From positions 1-62,939 of the forward strand of contig JAGVTS010000143.1 of NCBI GenBank assembly GCA_019136685.1: a stretch of 62,939 nt of DNA, written 5' to 3'. The notes beneath the pieces are model-generated. The model saw nothing but the letters and a program-made list of their open reading frames with translations. It was not told the origin of the DNA and searched no databases. Of this stretch, positions 35,870-44,606 are shown piece by piece. The position numbers were made by a program, and so were the translations under genes. The first letter of the stretch is position 1, and every line of letters starts with the position of its first letter. This DNA comes from Bacillota bacterium. Its GTDB lineage: Bacteria; Bacillota; DTU025.

Positions 35870-36913
35870 GTGAGTAGTCCTACTCTTCAAGACATCGCCG
35901 ACATGCTCAAACTATCCAAATCCACGGTATCGAGGGCGCTTTCCGGCGACCCGAGGGTCGCCGAAGGCACACGGGCGAGGGTGGCGTCGCTGGCCGGCCA
36001 CATGGGCTACACTCCCAATCCCACTGCCCGTGCCCTCGCCACTAGGCGAACGAACACGATCGGGCTCGCCGTGCCGTGGGCGCCAAGGTCGTTGTCTGAT
36101 CCTTTTTACCTGGAGTTTCTGGGAGCGGCAGGCGACGAGGCCATGCGCAACGGATACAGCCTGTTCCTTTCGACGCCTGACGGTGACGGGCCCGGTGCGG
36201 TGCGGGCTCACTCAGAACTGGCAGATCCGCGCCGGATCGATGGGATGATCCTAACCGAGCCTAGGGCGAACGACGAGCGGATCTCGTTTCTACGCCGTGT
36301 TGAGCTGCCTTTCGTTGTTCTCGGAGTGGCGTCCGATCCTGAGGTTTCGTACATCACTGGTGACAATACGGCCGGAGCCCGCGACGCAGTTGATTATCTG
36401 ATAAGCCTGGGCCATGCCAGGATAGCGTGCATAACAGGACCGCCCGATCAGACTGCGTCGGACGCCAGGTTCGAGGGTTACCGGTTAGCCATGTGCAGCG
36501 CGGGCCTGCCCATAGATAGGAACATCATGGCGGCCGGCGACTTCACGCAGTCGGGGGGGCACTCTGCGATGCGTGCCATCATCGACTCGGGGTGGGTACC
36601 GTCTGCGGTGTTTGCGTGTAACGACGTGATGGCCCTCGGCGCGATGCGCGCTCTGCGCGAGGCGGGTCTCGCGGTTCCCGCTGACGTGTCTGTCGTCGGT
36701 TTCGATGGGATATCCATGGCGGAATACGTAGACCCACCGCTCGCCACGGTGAAGCAGCCCATCCAGGAGCTCGGGAGAACGGCAGTACAGATTCTTATCG
36801 GGCGAATGAGCGGTGAAGGCGGCCCCGCCCATTGTGTACTGCCCGTCGAGTTCCAACCTCGTGATTCGGTGGGGCCGCCGCGGATCGGGGCAAGCGCGAC
36901 CGGTAGGGGGTGA
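35870..36913 (+). CDS. LacI-family transcriptional regulator
   Basis: Sugar-responsive repressor. HTH at residues 4-24 (LQDIADMLKLSKSTVSRALS), hinge helix NPTARALATRRT (about 51-62), and periplasmic-binding-protein-like ligand domain (about 65-335) with DPFYLEFLGAAGDEA, ITGDNTAGARDAVDYLISLG and VVGFDGISMAEYVDPPLAT. 347 aa. GTG start after AGGAG. It is followed 90 bp later by the ABC sugar importer and treT, so it probably controls them and itself through the palindromic sites upstream. Effector may be trehalose, trehalose-6-P or another alpha-glucoside. Confidence 0.92.
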   Translation: MSSPTLQDIADMLKLSKSTVSRALSGDPRVAEGTRARVASLAGHMGYTPNPTARALATRRTNTIGLAVPWAPRSLSDPFYLEFLGAAGDEAMRNGYSLFLSTPDGDGPGAVRAHSELADPRRIDGMILTEPRANDERISFLRRVELPFVVLGVASDPEVSYITGDNTAGARDAVDYLISLGHARIACITGPPDQTASDARFEGYRLAMCSAGLPIDRNIMAAGDFTQSGGHSAMRAIIDSGWVPSAVFACNDVMALGAMRALREAGLAVPADVSVVGFDGISMAEYVDPPLATVKQPIQELGRTAVQILIGRMSGEGGPAHCVLPVEFQPRDSVGPPRIGASATGRG

Positions 36914-37002
36914 TGTGGTACAAGATACACGTCCTAGCTTGTGTCAGAAGGGTGTCAGTACGTCCGCGGACCCATGCAGACCACTAGAACGGAGGGATTA
37001 TG

Positions 37003-38190
37003 ATGCGGCGAAAGGTAATGGTCTTGCTCCTCATTGTTCTTGCCCTGTTCAGTCTGACCGGGTTAGCTGCTGAGAAGAAACTCACCGTGATAAGCGGATG
37101 GTCTGGACAGGAGATGGACGCATTCATGCCGGTGCTCCGGGAGTTCGAGAAGGAGACTGGGATTCGCGTGGATTACCAGATATACCGCGCTGAGGACCTC
37201 GCGGTCCTGCTTCCAGCTCAATTCGATTCGAAGACTGCTCCGGCAGATGTGATCTTCATGTGGGCATGGTTTGTCAACAAGCAAGCTCAAAGCGGTCATG
37301 TCCTGGAGATGACCGGCCTGCTGAATGAGTCTGACTTCGTGCCGGGCATTCTAGACGCCGTGAAGTCAGGCGGCAAGCTGTGGGGCGGCCCGTACACCGG
37401 CAAAATCAAGCCCGGATTCTGGTACCGGAAATCCTTCTTCAAGCAGCATGGCCTGGCTGTTCCCACCACCTGGGACGAGTTCGTGGATCTATGCGCGCGC
37501 ATCAAGAAGATACCCGGCGTACGCGCCCCGATCGCCAGCGGCAACGGTGTAGGCTGGCCGCTATCGGACGTAGCGGAGCACTTCATTGCCACGTTCGGCG
37601 GACCGGCCATGACGCACGATCTCATCGCCGGGAAGATGTCGTGGACCGACGCACAGGTCCGGGCTATCTTCGAGAGCCGGCTAGTGCCACTGCTCAAGGC
37701 GGGTTACTTCAGCGAGCCCATCGAGTGGACCATGGCGGCCGACCTGTGGTGGGCCGGCGACTATGCTCTGTACTTCATGGGAAGCTGGATCACTGGAATG
37801 GTAAAAGACCCTACCGACCTTGGAGTGTTCACCCTGCCCGGGGCCCGGGGACTGGTGTTCGCCACCGACTATGCCTTCGTTCCGGCGTACACCAAGTATC
37901 CTGCCGAGGCCAGGAAGCTGCTGGCGTTCCTCGCTACCCGCGGCCAGACGTTGCAGGTTGCTGCGGGGGGCCACATCGCTACATATACCGGCGCGCCTCT
38001 CGATGCGTATCCTCCGGTGGACCGCGAGATTGCCGCTCTACTCAAAGGTGTTGAGGCCTTGCCGGACCTAGACGACACGATTGGCGGCGAGTGGCAGCCG
38101 GCGTTCTGGGATCAGCTCAAGCTGCTGTGGGTGAGCCCGGCCAGGGTAGGGGAGGTACTGGAGACCCTCCAGCGCAAGGCGGGTAAGTAG
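37003..38190 (+). CDS. Sugar ABC transporter substrate-binding protein
   Basis: Family 1 extracellular solute-binding protein (MalE-like, 395 aa). Signal peptide about residues 1-22 ending SLTGLAAEKK; there is no lipobox Cys, unlike most Gram-positive binding proteins. Pattern of the family: VISGWSGQEMDAFMPVLREF, FEKETGIRVDYQ, and YALYFMGSWITGMV. ATG 37003 is chosen over 37000 for spacing from GGAGGG. It heads the importer; a large hairpin after its stop probably sets a higher level for this protein than for the permeases. Probable substrate trehalose or a related disaccharide, from treT downstream. Confidence 0.9.
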   Translation: MRRKVMVLLLIVLALFSLTGLAAEKKLTVISGWSGQEMDAFMPVLREFEKETGIRVDYQIYRAEDLAVLLPAQFDSKTAPADVIFMWAWFVNKQAQSGHVLEMTGLLNESDFVPGILDAVKSGGKLWGGPYTGKIKPGFWYRKSFFKQHGLAVPTTWDEFVDLCARIKKIPGVRAPIASGNGVGWPLSDVAEHFIATFGGPAMTHDLIAGKMSWTDAQVRAIFESRLVPLLKAGYFSEPIEWTMAADLWWAGDYALYFMGSWITGMVKDPTDLGVFTLPGARGLVFATDYAFVPAYTKYPAEARKLLAFLATRGQTLQVAAGGHIATYTGAPLDAYPPVDREIAALLKGVEALPDLDDTIGGEWQPAFWDQLKLLWVSPARVGEVLETLQRKAGK

Positions 38191-38204
38191 ATCGACAGGC
38201 GACT

Positions 38205-38240
38205 CCGGCCGGTCGCCGCCGGAAGGCGGCGGTCGGCCGG
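38205..38240 (+). promoter_or_regulatory. Intercistronic hairpin between binding-protein and permease genes
   Basis: CCGGCCG, G-T wobble pair, CGCCGCC (38205-38220), loop GGAA, then GGCGGCG, G-T, CGGCCGG (38225-38240). A nearly perfect 16-bp stem with a GNRA-like tetraloop and no T-run. Such structures after malE-like genes stabilise upstream mRNA or attenuate downstream expression. Confidence 0.7.
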
Positions 38241-38273
38241 GCCTTGGCGGAGCACCCCGAAGGAGGCGAGAAC

Positions 38274-39149
38274 ATGCACACGCTGCGCGGCAGGGCGCTT
38301 TTCTTCGTACCGGCCCTCGCGCTTCTGGCAGTGTTTGTGGTGTACCCTGTCGTCAACACGGTATGGCTTAGCTTCTTCACGAGCGAAGGCAAGTTTGCGC
38401 TGCTTGGGAACTATGCCGAGGTCTTGTCGCAGCCGGAGATGTTCGATTCGCGCGGCTTCGCAAGAGGGTTTCCCTATGGGGCTCTCGTCCACAACGTGAT
38501 GTGGATCGTCATACATCTGCCGCTCACCGCGGGCCTCGGTTTGGCGCTGGCGGTGATCCTGCGTGAGATCAGGGGCGGAGCTATTGTGAAGTCCATAATA
38601 TTCCTCGGGATGGTTACGCCCATGGTTGTGGGCGGAGTCATACTGAGATTCCTATTTGACGGGAATGTGGGCATCCTGCCATCTCTGCTGTCGCTTGTCG
38701 GGCTGCCCAGACGTACTCTCACCGCCTATCCCGACACGGCGCTGTTTTCCCTGATCATAGGGTCGCTCTGGCTTTGGACGCCTTTCAGCATGATCCTGTA
38801 TTCGGCAGGACTGGAGACCATACCGGACTATGTGTACGAGGCTGCCGTGATCGACGGCGCGTCGGCGATCCGGGCGTTCTTCGCCATCACTGTACCGATG
38901 CTCAGGCCGGTTACCGGTGTTGTGATCACCATGACCTTTCTATGGGTTCTGAAGATATTCGATATCGTGTACGTGGCTACAATGGGCGGCCCGGGGGGCG
39001 CGTCAAACGTGCTCGCTCTGCAGATGTACATGTACGCGTTCCGCGAGTTCAACGCCAACTCAGCCGCTGTGGTAGCCACGCTATTGATGCTGGTGGCCCT
39101 GGCCGTATCCATACCGACATTCAGATCGGTCAGGGGTGAGCAGCAATGA
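38274..39149 (+). CDS. Sugar ABC transporter permease (MalF-like)
   Basis: 291 aa, six membrane helices, no long N-terminal periplasmic extension. The cytoplasmic EAA loop reads YVYEAAVIDGASAIRAFFAITVPML, split here as YEAAVIDGASA and ITVPMLRPV, which docks the ATPase. ATG 38274 follows AAGGAGGCGA. The stop overlaps the next permease (ATGA). Confidence 0.92.
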   Translation: MHTLRGRALFFVPALALLAVFVVYPVVNTVWLSFFTSEGKFALLGNYAEVLSQPEMFDSRGFARGFPYGALVHNVMWIVIHLPLTAGLGLALAVILREIRGGAIVKSIIFLGMVTPMVVGGVILRFLFDGNVGILPSLLSLVGLPRRTLTAYPDTALFSLIIGSLWLWTPFSMILYSAGLETIPDYVYEAAVIDGASAIRAFFAITVPMLRPVTGVVITMTFLWVLKIFDIVYVATMGGPGGASNVLALQMYMYAFREFNANSAAVVATLLMLVALAVSIPTFRSVRGEQQ

Positions 39150-39997
39150 GAAGCACATCCGTATTTGCGCGTAGGAAGTCGTCGACTGTAGCTCTATACG
39201 TTGCTGCAGGGCTTGCGGCTCTGATCTGGCTCATTCCCTTCATGGGCGTATTCATGGCATCTATACGGCCGCTGTCTGAGATTAGCCGTGGATGGTGGAA
39301 GTTCGAGCAGTTTAACCCGACTTTGCGCAACTACGCGGGCGCATGGAATCACCCTGCGGCGCCGCTGGGGAAGGGCATGCTAAACTCATTGCGCGTGGCA
39401 GTTCCCGCTACCGTTTTGCCTCTTGCCATTGCGTCGATTGCGGCATATGGGTTTGCGCGCTTCCGCTTCCGTCTTCGCGACTTGCTCTTCATGACCGTTG
39501 TCGCGCTTATGACGCTGCCGCAGCAGATGATCGCGGTTCCGATATACCGCATCATGCGGGGCCTGGGCGCGGTGGACTCCTACACTGGGCTAGTACTGGT
39601 CCATGCGGCCTGGGGGTTGCCCTGGATCATGTATTTCATGCGTAACTATTTCACCACAGTGCCTATCGAAGTGGAGGAGGCGGCCAAGGTGGACGGCGCT
39701 TCCGACCTGCGGGTCTTCTTGCAGATTGTCATGCCCATGTCGCTGCCTGCCGTGGCTTCAGCAGCTGTTCTGCAGTTCATGTGGGTCTGGAGCGACTTCT
39801 TCCTGGCCCTGATATTACTGTACTCTCCCGACAAACTCCTGGCCACACAGCGCGTGCCTCTGCTCCGTGGCGTCTACCACGTTGACTGGGGCGTTCTCTC
39901 CGCCGGCAGCATCATCGTCATGGCAGTGCCCATCATGGTGTTCGCGCTCATGCAACGATACTACATAAGAGGCATGGTGGGCTGGACTTCGAAGTAG
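39146..39997 (+). CDS. Sugar ABC transporter permease (MalG-like)
   Basis: 283 aa, six helices. N-terminal LIWLIPFMGVFMASIRPLSE and the EAA loop EVEEAAKVDGASDLRVFLQ then VMPMSLPAVASAA identify a CUT1 MalG-type permease. Starts inside the stop of the first permease. No ATPase gene follows; the MsmX-type ATPase at 2.1 kb, or one elsewhere, must supply energy (inference). Confidence 0.92.
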   Translation: MRSTSVFARRKSSTVALYVAAGLAALIWLIPFMGVFMASIRPLSEISRGWWKFEQFNPTLRNYAGAWNHPAAPLGKGMLNSLRVAVPATVLPLAIASIAAYGFARFRFRLRDLLFMTVVALMTLPQQMIAVPIYRIMRGLGAVDSYTGLVLVHAAWGLPWIMYFMRNYFTTVPIEVEEAAKVDGASDLRVFLQIVMPMSLPAVASAAVLQFMWVWSDFFLALILLYSPDKLLATQRVPLLRGVYHVDWGVLSAGSIIVMAVPIMVFALMQRYYIRGMVGWTSK

Positions 39998-40024
39998 CTC
40001 ATGAGGTTTTCGGAGGTTTGGAAG

Positions 40025-41305
40025 ATGGTTTTCACACAGGTAGATACGGCGCAGAAGCGGCTGGACGATCATCTGCCGTATGCAGGCGAGGCCGCTGTCG
40101 CTGATGTGAGGCGGTTGGCGCAGGCGCTTCTGGGGGCACGGGTACTGCACGTCAGCTCCACACCGTACGGTGGAGGAGTGGCGGAGCTTCTGCACACCAT
40201 CGTTCCGCTCATGCGTGACGCGGGGCTGGATGCGCAGTGGTTCGTACTGGATGGGGCGCCCCTTGAGTTCTTTGAGGTTACCAAGAGGATTCACAACACC
40301 CTTCAGGGCATGGAGGATGCTCTCACCCCAGAGGAGTGGACGCTCTACGGCGACGTAAACCGAAGCCTGGCTGCGGTCTTCCCTGAAGGCCCATGGGACT
40401 TCGTGGTGATACACGACCCTCAGCCTCTACTTGCGGGCGCCATGGCGCGCGGCTCGGCTGCAGCAGGCGGAGAGGCCGAGGGCGCCAGGTGGTTCTGGCG
40501 TTGCCACATCGACCTGTCCACACCGCTCGAGTCAACATGGCAGCGCCTGCACCCATTGGTGAACCAGTACGACGGCGCTATCGTTACCAGCTGTGAGTAT
40601 GCGAGAGAGGAGATCGCAATTCCGATCGCCCAGATAACACCGTCCATCGATCCTACTAGCCCCAAGAACCTTCCGCTCGATCGCGGGAGGGCCAGAGCGG
40701 TCCTATCGGAGTTCGGCGTAGACCCCGATCGACCACTGCTTGTCCAGGTGTCCAGGTTCGATCCATGGAAAGACCCGTTCGGGGTGATAGACGCATTCCG
40801 GATTGTAAAGGCCGACTACCCAGTTGTCCAGCTTGCTCTGGTGGGATCAATAGCTCTTGACGATCCCGAGGGAGTGAGGCTGCTCGACGACCTAAAGCAG
40901 GCTGCAGGAGGCAACCCCGACGCGCATGTGCTTTCGAATCAGGATGGGGTGCATGCTGCTGAGGTAGCGGCCTTCCAACAGGAGGCGGACGTCGTCATCC
41001 AAAAGTCCGTCCGCGAAGGGTTCGGGCTCACGATAACTGAGGGCATGTGGAAAGCGCGTCCGGTGGTGGCTGGGCAGGCGACCGGATGCCGTCTGCAGAT
41101 CGAAGATGGGCGTAGCGGTTACCTAATAGGATCCACCGAAGAGTGCGCGGCCAGAATAGTGCAGATTCTCTCCGACCCCGGCCTGGGCCAGGCCTTGGGG
41201 CACGAGGCCAGGGAGACCGTGAGGCGCCGGTTCCTCTCCACCGCGCATGTCGCTCGTTACCTCAGTCTCTTTAGCCAGGGATCGGGACGCAAACAGGAGG
41301 CGTAG
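40025..41305 (+). CDS. treT: Trehalose glycosyltransferring synthase (GT4)
   Basis: Reversibly makes trehalose from glucose and an NDP-glucose; in organisms with an importer it can run to split trehalose. Visible: RVLHVSSTPYGGGVAELLH, WRCHIDLSTPLEST, QVSRFDPWKDPFGVIDAFR and the donor-binding EGFGLTITEGMWKARPVVA. 426 aa matches TreT of Thermococcales and Thermoproteus. ATG 40025 follows GGAGGT by ~10 nt; it begins 27 bp after the permease, so it belongs to the same operon. The same arrangement (MalE/F/G-like importer plus TreT) is known in Thermococcus. Alternative: a related disaccharide or glucosylglycerate phosphorylase-type enzyme. Confidence 0.85.
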   Translation: MVFTQVDTAQKRLDDHLPYAGEAAVADVRRLAQALLGARVLHVSSTPYGGGVAELLHTIVPLMRDAGLDAQWFVLDGAPLEFFEVTKRIHNTLQGMEDALTPEEWTLYGDVNRSLAAVFPEGPWDFVVIHDPQPLLAGAMARGSAAAGGEAEGARWFWRCHIDLSTPLESTWQRLHPLVNQYDGAIVTSCEYAREEIAIPIAQITPSIDPTSPKNLPLDRGRARAVLSEFGVDPDRPLLVQVSRFDPWKDPFGVIDAFRIVKADYPVVQLALVGSIALDDPEGVRLLDDLKQAAGGNPDAHVLSNQDGVHAAEVAAFQQEADVVIQKSVREGFGLTITEGMWKARPVVAGQATGCRLQIEDGRSGYLIGSTEECAARIVQILSDPGLGQALGHEARETVRRRFLSTAHVARYLSLFSQGSGRKQEA

Positions 41306-41313
41306 ACGAACGT

Positions 41314-41341
41314 GCGGCCGGGGGATCAGGCCTCCGGCCGC
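41314..41341. terminator. GC hairpin between treT and convergent cotJC
   Basis: GCGGCCGGGGG (41314-41324) pairs with CCTCCGGCCGC (41331-41341) with one G-U pair, 6-nt loop. The T content after it is low; it probably serves both convergent genes. Confidence 0.6.
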
Positions 41342-41415
41342 GGTCTATTGCGCGCCCGGCAGACCACGTCGCGTCGCTCCCTGCGCGCCGCTTTACCCAA
41401 ACCTGCCGAGGTCGA

Positions 41416-41988
41416 CTACCACACCTTGCGGGAAGACAGGTGCTCCTGAACGATGTTGAGCGTCTCGCCGAAACGCTGGAAGTGGACGACTTCCCGTTCG
41501 CGCAGGAAACGCAACACGTCGGTGACGTCCGGATCATCCGACAGGTTTATCAGGTGTTCATACGTCGACCGGGCCTTCTCTTCCGCTGCCATGTCCTCGT
41601 GCAGGTCGGTGATGGGGTCTCCTTTCGATTGGATGTAGGCTGCGATCCATGGAACGCCATCGCCATTGACGAAGAAAAGCGATCTATCGTGGTCTGCATA
41701 GTAGCCCTCCATTCCGGCCGCCTTGATCTGCTCAAGCGGGGCATTCTTGAGCAGGTTGTAGACGATCGCCGCCACTATCTCCATGTGTGCCAGTTCCTCA
41801 GTGCCAATGTCGGTGAGTACACCCTTGGCCTGGGAAGTGGGCATGGAATATCGCTGCGTAAGGTAGCGCAACGAGGCGGCCAGCTCTCCATCGGGACCTC
41901 CATATTGTGTAATCACGGTTTTGGCCAGTCTTGGATTAGGCCCGGAAACCTTCACCGGGTACTCAAGCTTCTTCTCATACACCCACAC
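41416..41988 (-). CDS. cotJC: Spore coat protein CotJC (manganese-catalase-like)
   Basis: 190 aa ferritin-like protein of the inner spore coat. Metal-binding Glu and His positions of the manganese catalase fold are visible in GTEELAHMEIVAAIV, DMAAEEKARSTYEHLI and REREVVHFQRFGE. The start MWVYEKKLEYPV and the terminal KVW region are typical of CotJC. Last gene of the cotJA-cotJB-cotJC operon. Confidence 0.95.
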   Translation of the reverse strand: MWVYEKKLEYPVKVSGPNPRLAKTVITQYGGPDGELAASLRYLTQRYSMPTSQAKGVLTDIGTEELAHMEIVAAIVYNLLKNAPLEQIKAAGMEGYYADHDRSLFFVNGDGVPWIAAYIQSKGDPITDLHEDMAAEEKARSTYEHLINLSDDPDVTDVLRFLREREVVHFQRFGETLNIVQEHLSSRKVW

Positions 41989-42018
41989 TCGTGGTAGCCT
42001 CCTTTCCGCTAATCATCT

Positions 42019-42282
42019 TCACCCTTGCGTTTCCCACGGCCAGGGCTGTTCAACCCATGCCCATCGTGCGCATGACTGGGACTGCCCGAAGTTCATGAGC
42101 GGCCCGTAGGCCTGCTCGTACGCGGCGACCGTCTGCGCCAGTGCTGCGACCACCTGGTTGTAGTCGGCAAGGGCGCGAGCGTCGCACGGATGGGTGTCGA
42201 GGTACAGGTTGAGGTCCACGGCAGTGAACTCGAGGGCCTGTATTCGCAGCATGAGCTCATCGCAATTCATGGCCGTCATCAC
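42019..42282 (-). CDS. cotJB: Spore coat protein CotJB
   Basis: About 88 aa with the CotJB helical pattern ELMLRIQALEFTAVDLNLYL, DTHPCDARALADYN and AAYEQAYGPLMNFG, ending WAWVEQPWPWETQG. Start taken at GTG 42282 (6 nt after GGAGGT); ATG 42279 next codon is equally possible. The start overlaps the cotJA stop. Confidence 0.92.
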   Translation of the reverse strand: MMTAMNCDELMLRIQALEFTAVDLNLYLDTHPCDARALADYNQVVAALAQTVAAYEQAYGPLMNFGQSQSCARWAWVEQPWPWETQG

Positions 42283-42470
42283 TGGCCCACCTCCCTGGGG
42301 CATCCCGGGCGCTCCCGATCGGGAACGTACACCCTCACCAGCTCGGGGAAGATGGTACCGTGTTTCAGGCCTTCGACCGGATTGAACCTCTGTGCATATG
42401 CAGGCTGCGGGCACACGAATGCCCGAGCCAGTTCCATGCGCCCAGGGCCAATTGGGTGATGATAGTCCAT
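42279..42470 (-). CDS. cotJA: Spore coat protein CotJA
   Basis: 63 aa. Contains the CotJA core AFVCPQPAYAQRFNPVEGLK then GTIFPELVRVY. ATG 42470 follows GGAGGAAAGC. First gene of the operon. The stop TGA shares bases with the cotJB start. Expected control by a mother-cell sigma factor (sigma-E in Bacillus); I could not assign -35/-10 elements in the 165-bp divergent region with confidence. Confidence 0.9.
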   Translation of the reverse strand: MDYHHPIGPGRMELARAFVCPQPAYAQRFNPVEGLKHGTIFPELVRVYVPDRERPGCPREVGQ

Positions 42471-42635
42471 ATGCTTTCCTCCCTTGACGCTGTGTTGATC
42501 CAGTCCATCATATTCGGGCACGTCCAGCCTGCGGCGGGCAGTCAGCACATTTGCGCCTGCCCGAGGCAGGAATCACGGCTCGGGAGGTGAATAACAAAAC
42601 TCGTACGCATCAGCTGAAGGAAGGTGGCCGTCATT

Positions 42636-43514
42636 TTGAGGACGAACAACGACAAGCTCGTCATGATATCTGTTCAGGGCGCCGTGGCGCCGCACGTAAG
42701 GAGGCAGGCGTTTCGCATCGACGCTGAAGGGGCGCCGTTCGCGCTGCCGGGAGTGGGCGGCATAACCTACAACGTGCGCGTGGGCGACTCAGCATTTGGC
42801 TGGGCAGGCGACCATGTTGAGCCAGGAGTGTCGACGGCGGCGAAGTTTGAGAAGCGCGGTGACGATCTGAATCGGGCCTACAATATTCTGTCATGCATCG
42901 GAAATGAGGCCCGCGTGGTGAGTGGGGACGCAAAGGGCGCCCGCGGCGTGGTAACTGGGCATCATGGCGGGATCGAACACGTACTTATCGATTTTGACGA
43001 TGAGGCTCTGGAGAAGCTCTGCATCGAAGACAAGATACTCATCCGGTCATACGGTCAGGGCCTCCGGTTGCTGGACTACCCTGACGTGAAGCTTTTCAAC
43101 CTGGACCCGGCTCTCCTCGAACTGATGGATCCTGAAGAGGCCGATGGTCGGCTGCGTGTTAAGGTGGCAGCGGTGGTTCCGGCGGTGCTAATGGGATCGG
43201 GAATAGGCTCATCGGACGTGGCTTCGGGCGACTACGATATCACCACCACCGATCGGGCGGAGATAGCGCGCCTAGGCCTGGACAAGCTGCGGTTCGGCGA
43301 TATCGTGGCTTTGGCTGATTGCGATAACCTCTACGGCAGGAGCTACAGGCGCGGAGCCGTGAGCATCGGCGTTGTTGTGCACTCCGACTGCCTTCTGGCG
43401 GGCCACGGGCCCGGCGTAGCCACTATCATGACATGCGCGTCGCCCATCATAGAGCCTGTGTTGGACGACACGGCCAATATCGGGAAGTACCTCGGCATAG
43501 GGCGCTATCGTTAG
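42636..43514 (+). CDS. DUF4438 domain protein
   Basis: About 292 aa. Sequence features: PGVGGITYNVRVGDSAFGW, GDAKGARGVVTGHHGGIEHV, and GHGPGVATIMTCASPIIEPV, a set I associate with DUF4438, whose structure is beta-rich but function unknown. Cytoplasmic, no signal. GTG 42624 or TTG 42636 may start it; TTG 42636 lies 8-9 nt after AAGGTGG and is preferred. It precedes adenosine deaminase by ~60 bp in the same direction. Confidence 0.75.
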   Translation: MRTNNDKLVMISVQGAVAPHVRRQAFRIDAEGAPFALPGVGGITYNVRVGDSAFGWAGDHVEPGVSTAAKFEKRGDDLNRAYNILSCIGNEARVVSGDAKGARGVVTGHHGGIEHVLIDFDDEALEKLCIEDKILIRSYGQGLRLLDYPDVKLFNLDPALLELMDPEEADGRLRVKVAAVVPAVLMGSGIGSSDVASGDYDITTTDRAEIARLGLDKLRFGDIVALADCDNLYGRSYRRGAVSIGVVVHSDCLLAGHGPGVATIMTCASPIIEPVLDDTANIGKYLGIGRYR

Positions 43515-43577
43515 CAAGTCTGTTGCACAGGCGGCGGCAGGCTCGTTGCGCCGCCGCTCTGCGCACGTCTTGGGGGG

Positions 43578-44606
43578 ATGTTGGTGGGCGAGCGTATCGA
43601 CATAGACATGCGGAGCCTTCCCAAAGTTGAACTCCACAGGCACCTGGAGGGCGCCATCCGGCCTGCGACCATCCTGGATCTGTTCAGGACGAACCGTGGG
43701 GAGTACTTGGGCACTCAGCTTCCGGAGATCCTGCCTCGTATTCAGATAACGGGGTCCGAAAGGTCGCTCGCGGATTTTCTGGCCAAGTTCGAGTTCTTCA
43801 TGCCATGCATACGCACGGCATCCGACATATCGCGAATCACTGCCGAAGCTATAGAGGATTGCGTCTCCGACGGGATTGTGTATGCGGAGCTCAGGTTCTC
43901 GCCTGCTTTCATCAGGCGACTTACCGGCCTATCGTATTCGGAGGCGGTGGAAGCGGTGCTGGAGGGAGCGCGAGGCGCCGGGCCGGCTATCCCCGTGAAT
44001 TTCACCCTCATCGTGCCGCAGCCCGAGGGAGAGCGCGTGGCTTGGGACACGGTCAGGCTGGCCGCTGATTACTTGTCGAATGGAGTAACTGGCGTGGATA
44101 TCGCTGACGACACCCGGGCGCTGGGCCTTGAGGAATATGTACGCCCAATGGCCTGGGCACGCGCGAATGGGCTTGGCGTGACGGTTCATGCCGGCGAGGC
44201 TGAGGGACCGCTGTCCGTGAGAGTAGCCGTGGAGCAGCTGGGCGCCACCAGGATAGGCCATGGCGTGAGGTCCATAGAGGACGATCGTGTCATCGAAATG
44301 CTGGTGGATCGGGGCACGCTACTCGAAATCTGTCCCACCAGCAACGTCCACACGCAGGCGGCGCCGTCCATCCGGGAGCATCCTCTGCCCAGGCTGATCG
44401 AGCGCGGCGTGCCGGTCTGCCTGAACACCGACGATCCTGGAATATCCGACATAACGCTCACCGGTGAGTATGAGCTAGTGCATGAGACGTTCGGGCTATC
44501 CCGTGCGGATCTTGCTCTCATGAACGTTCGCGCCGCCAGATGCGCCTTTGCCGGCGATGAGCAGCGGGCCGCGCTCATGGAACGTCTGGGGGATTTGGCC
44601 AGTTGA
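43578..44606 (+). CDS. add: Adenosine deaminase
   Basis: Deaminates adenosine to inosine (purine salvage). Zinc and substrate motifs all present: HRHLEGA (residues 20-26), VHAGEAEGP (about 199), IGHGVR (about 223), CPTSNVHT, and NTDDPGISD (about 281). 342 aa. ATG 43578 sits too close to GGGGGG; GTG 43584 is an alternative. Its stop overlaps the start of an MFS transporter (TTGA), suggesting linked uptake or export of a nucleoside-like compound. Confidence 0.92.
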   Translation: MLVGERIDIDMRSLPKVELHRHLEGAIRPATILDLFRTNRGEYLGTQLPEILPRIQITGSERSLADFLAKFEFFMPCIRTASDISRITAEAIEDCVSDGIVYAELRFSPAFIRRLTGLSYSEAVEAVLEGARGAGPAIPVNFTLIVPQPEGERVAWDTVRLAADYLSNGVTGVDIADDTRALGLEEYVRPMAWARANGLGVTVHAGEAEGPLSVRVAVEQLGATRIGHGVRSIEDDRVIEMLVDRGTLLEICPTSNVHTQAAPSIREHPLPRLIERGVPVCLNTDDPGISDITLTGEYELVHETFGLSRADLALMNVRAARCAFAGDEQRAALMERLGDLAS

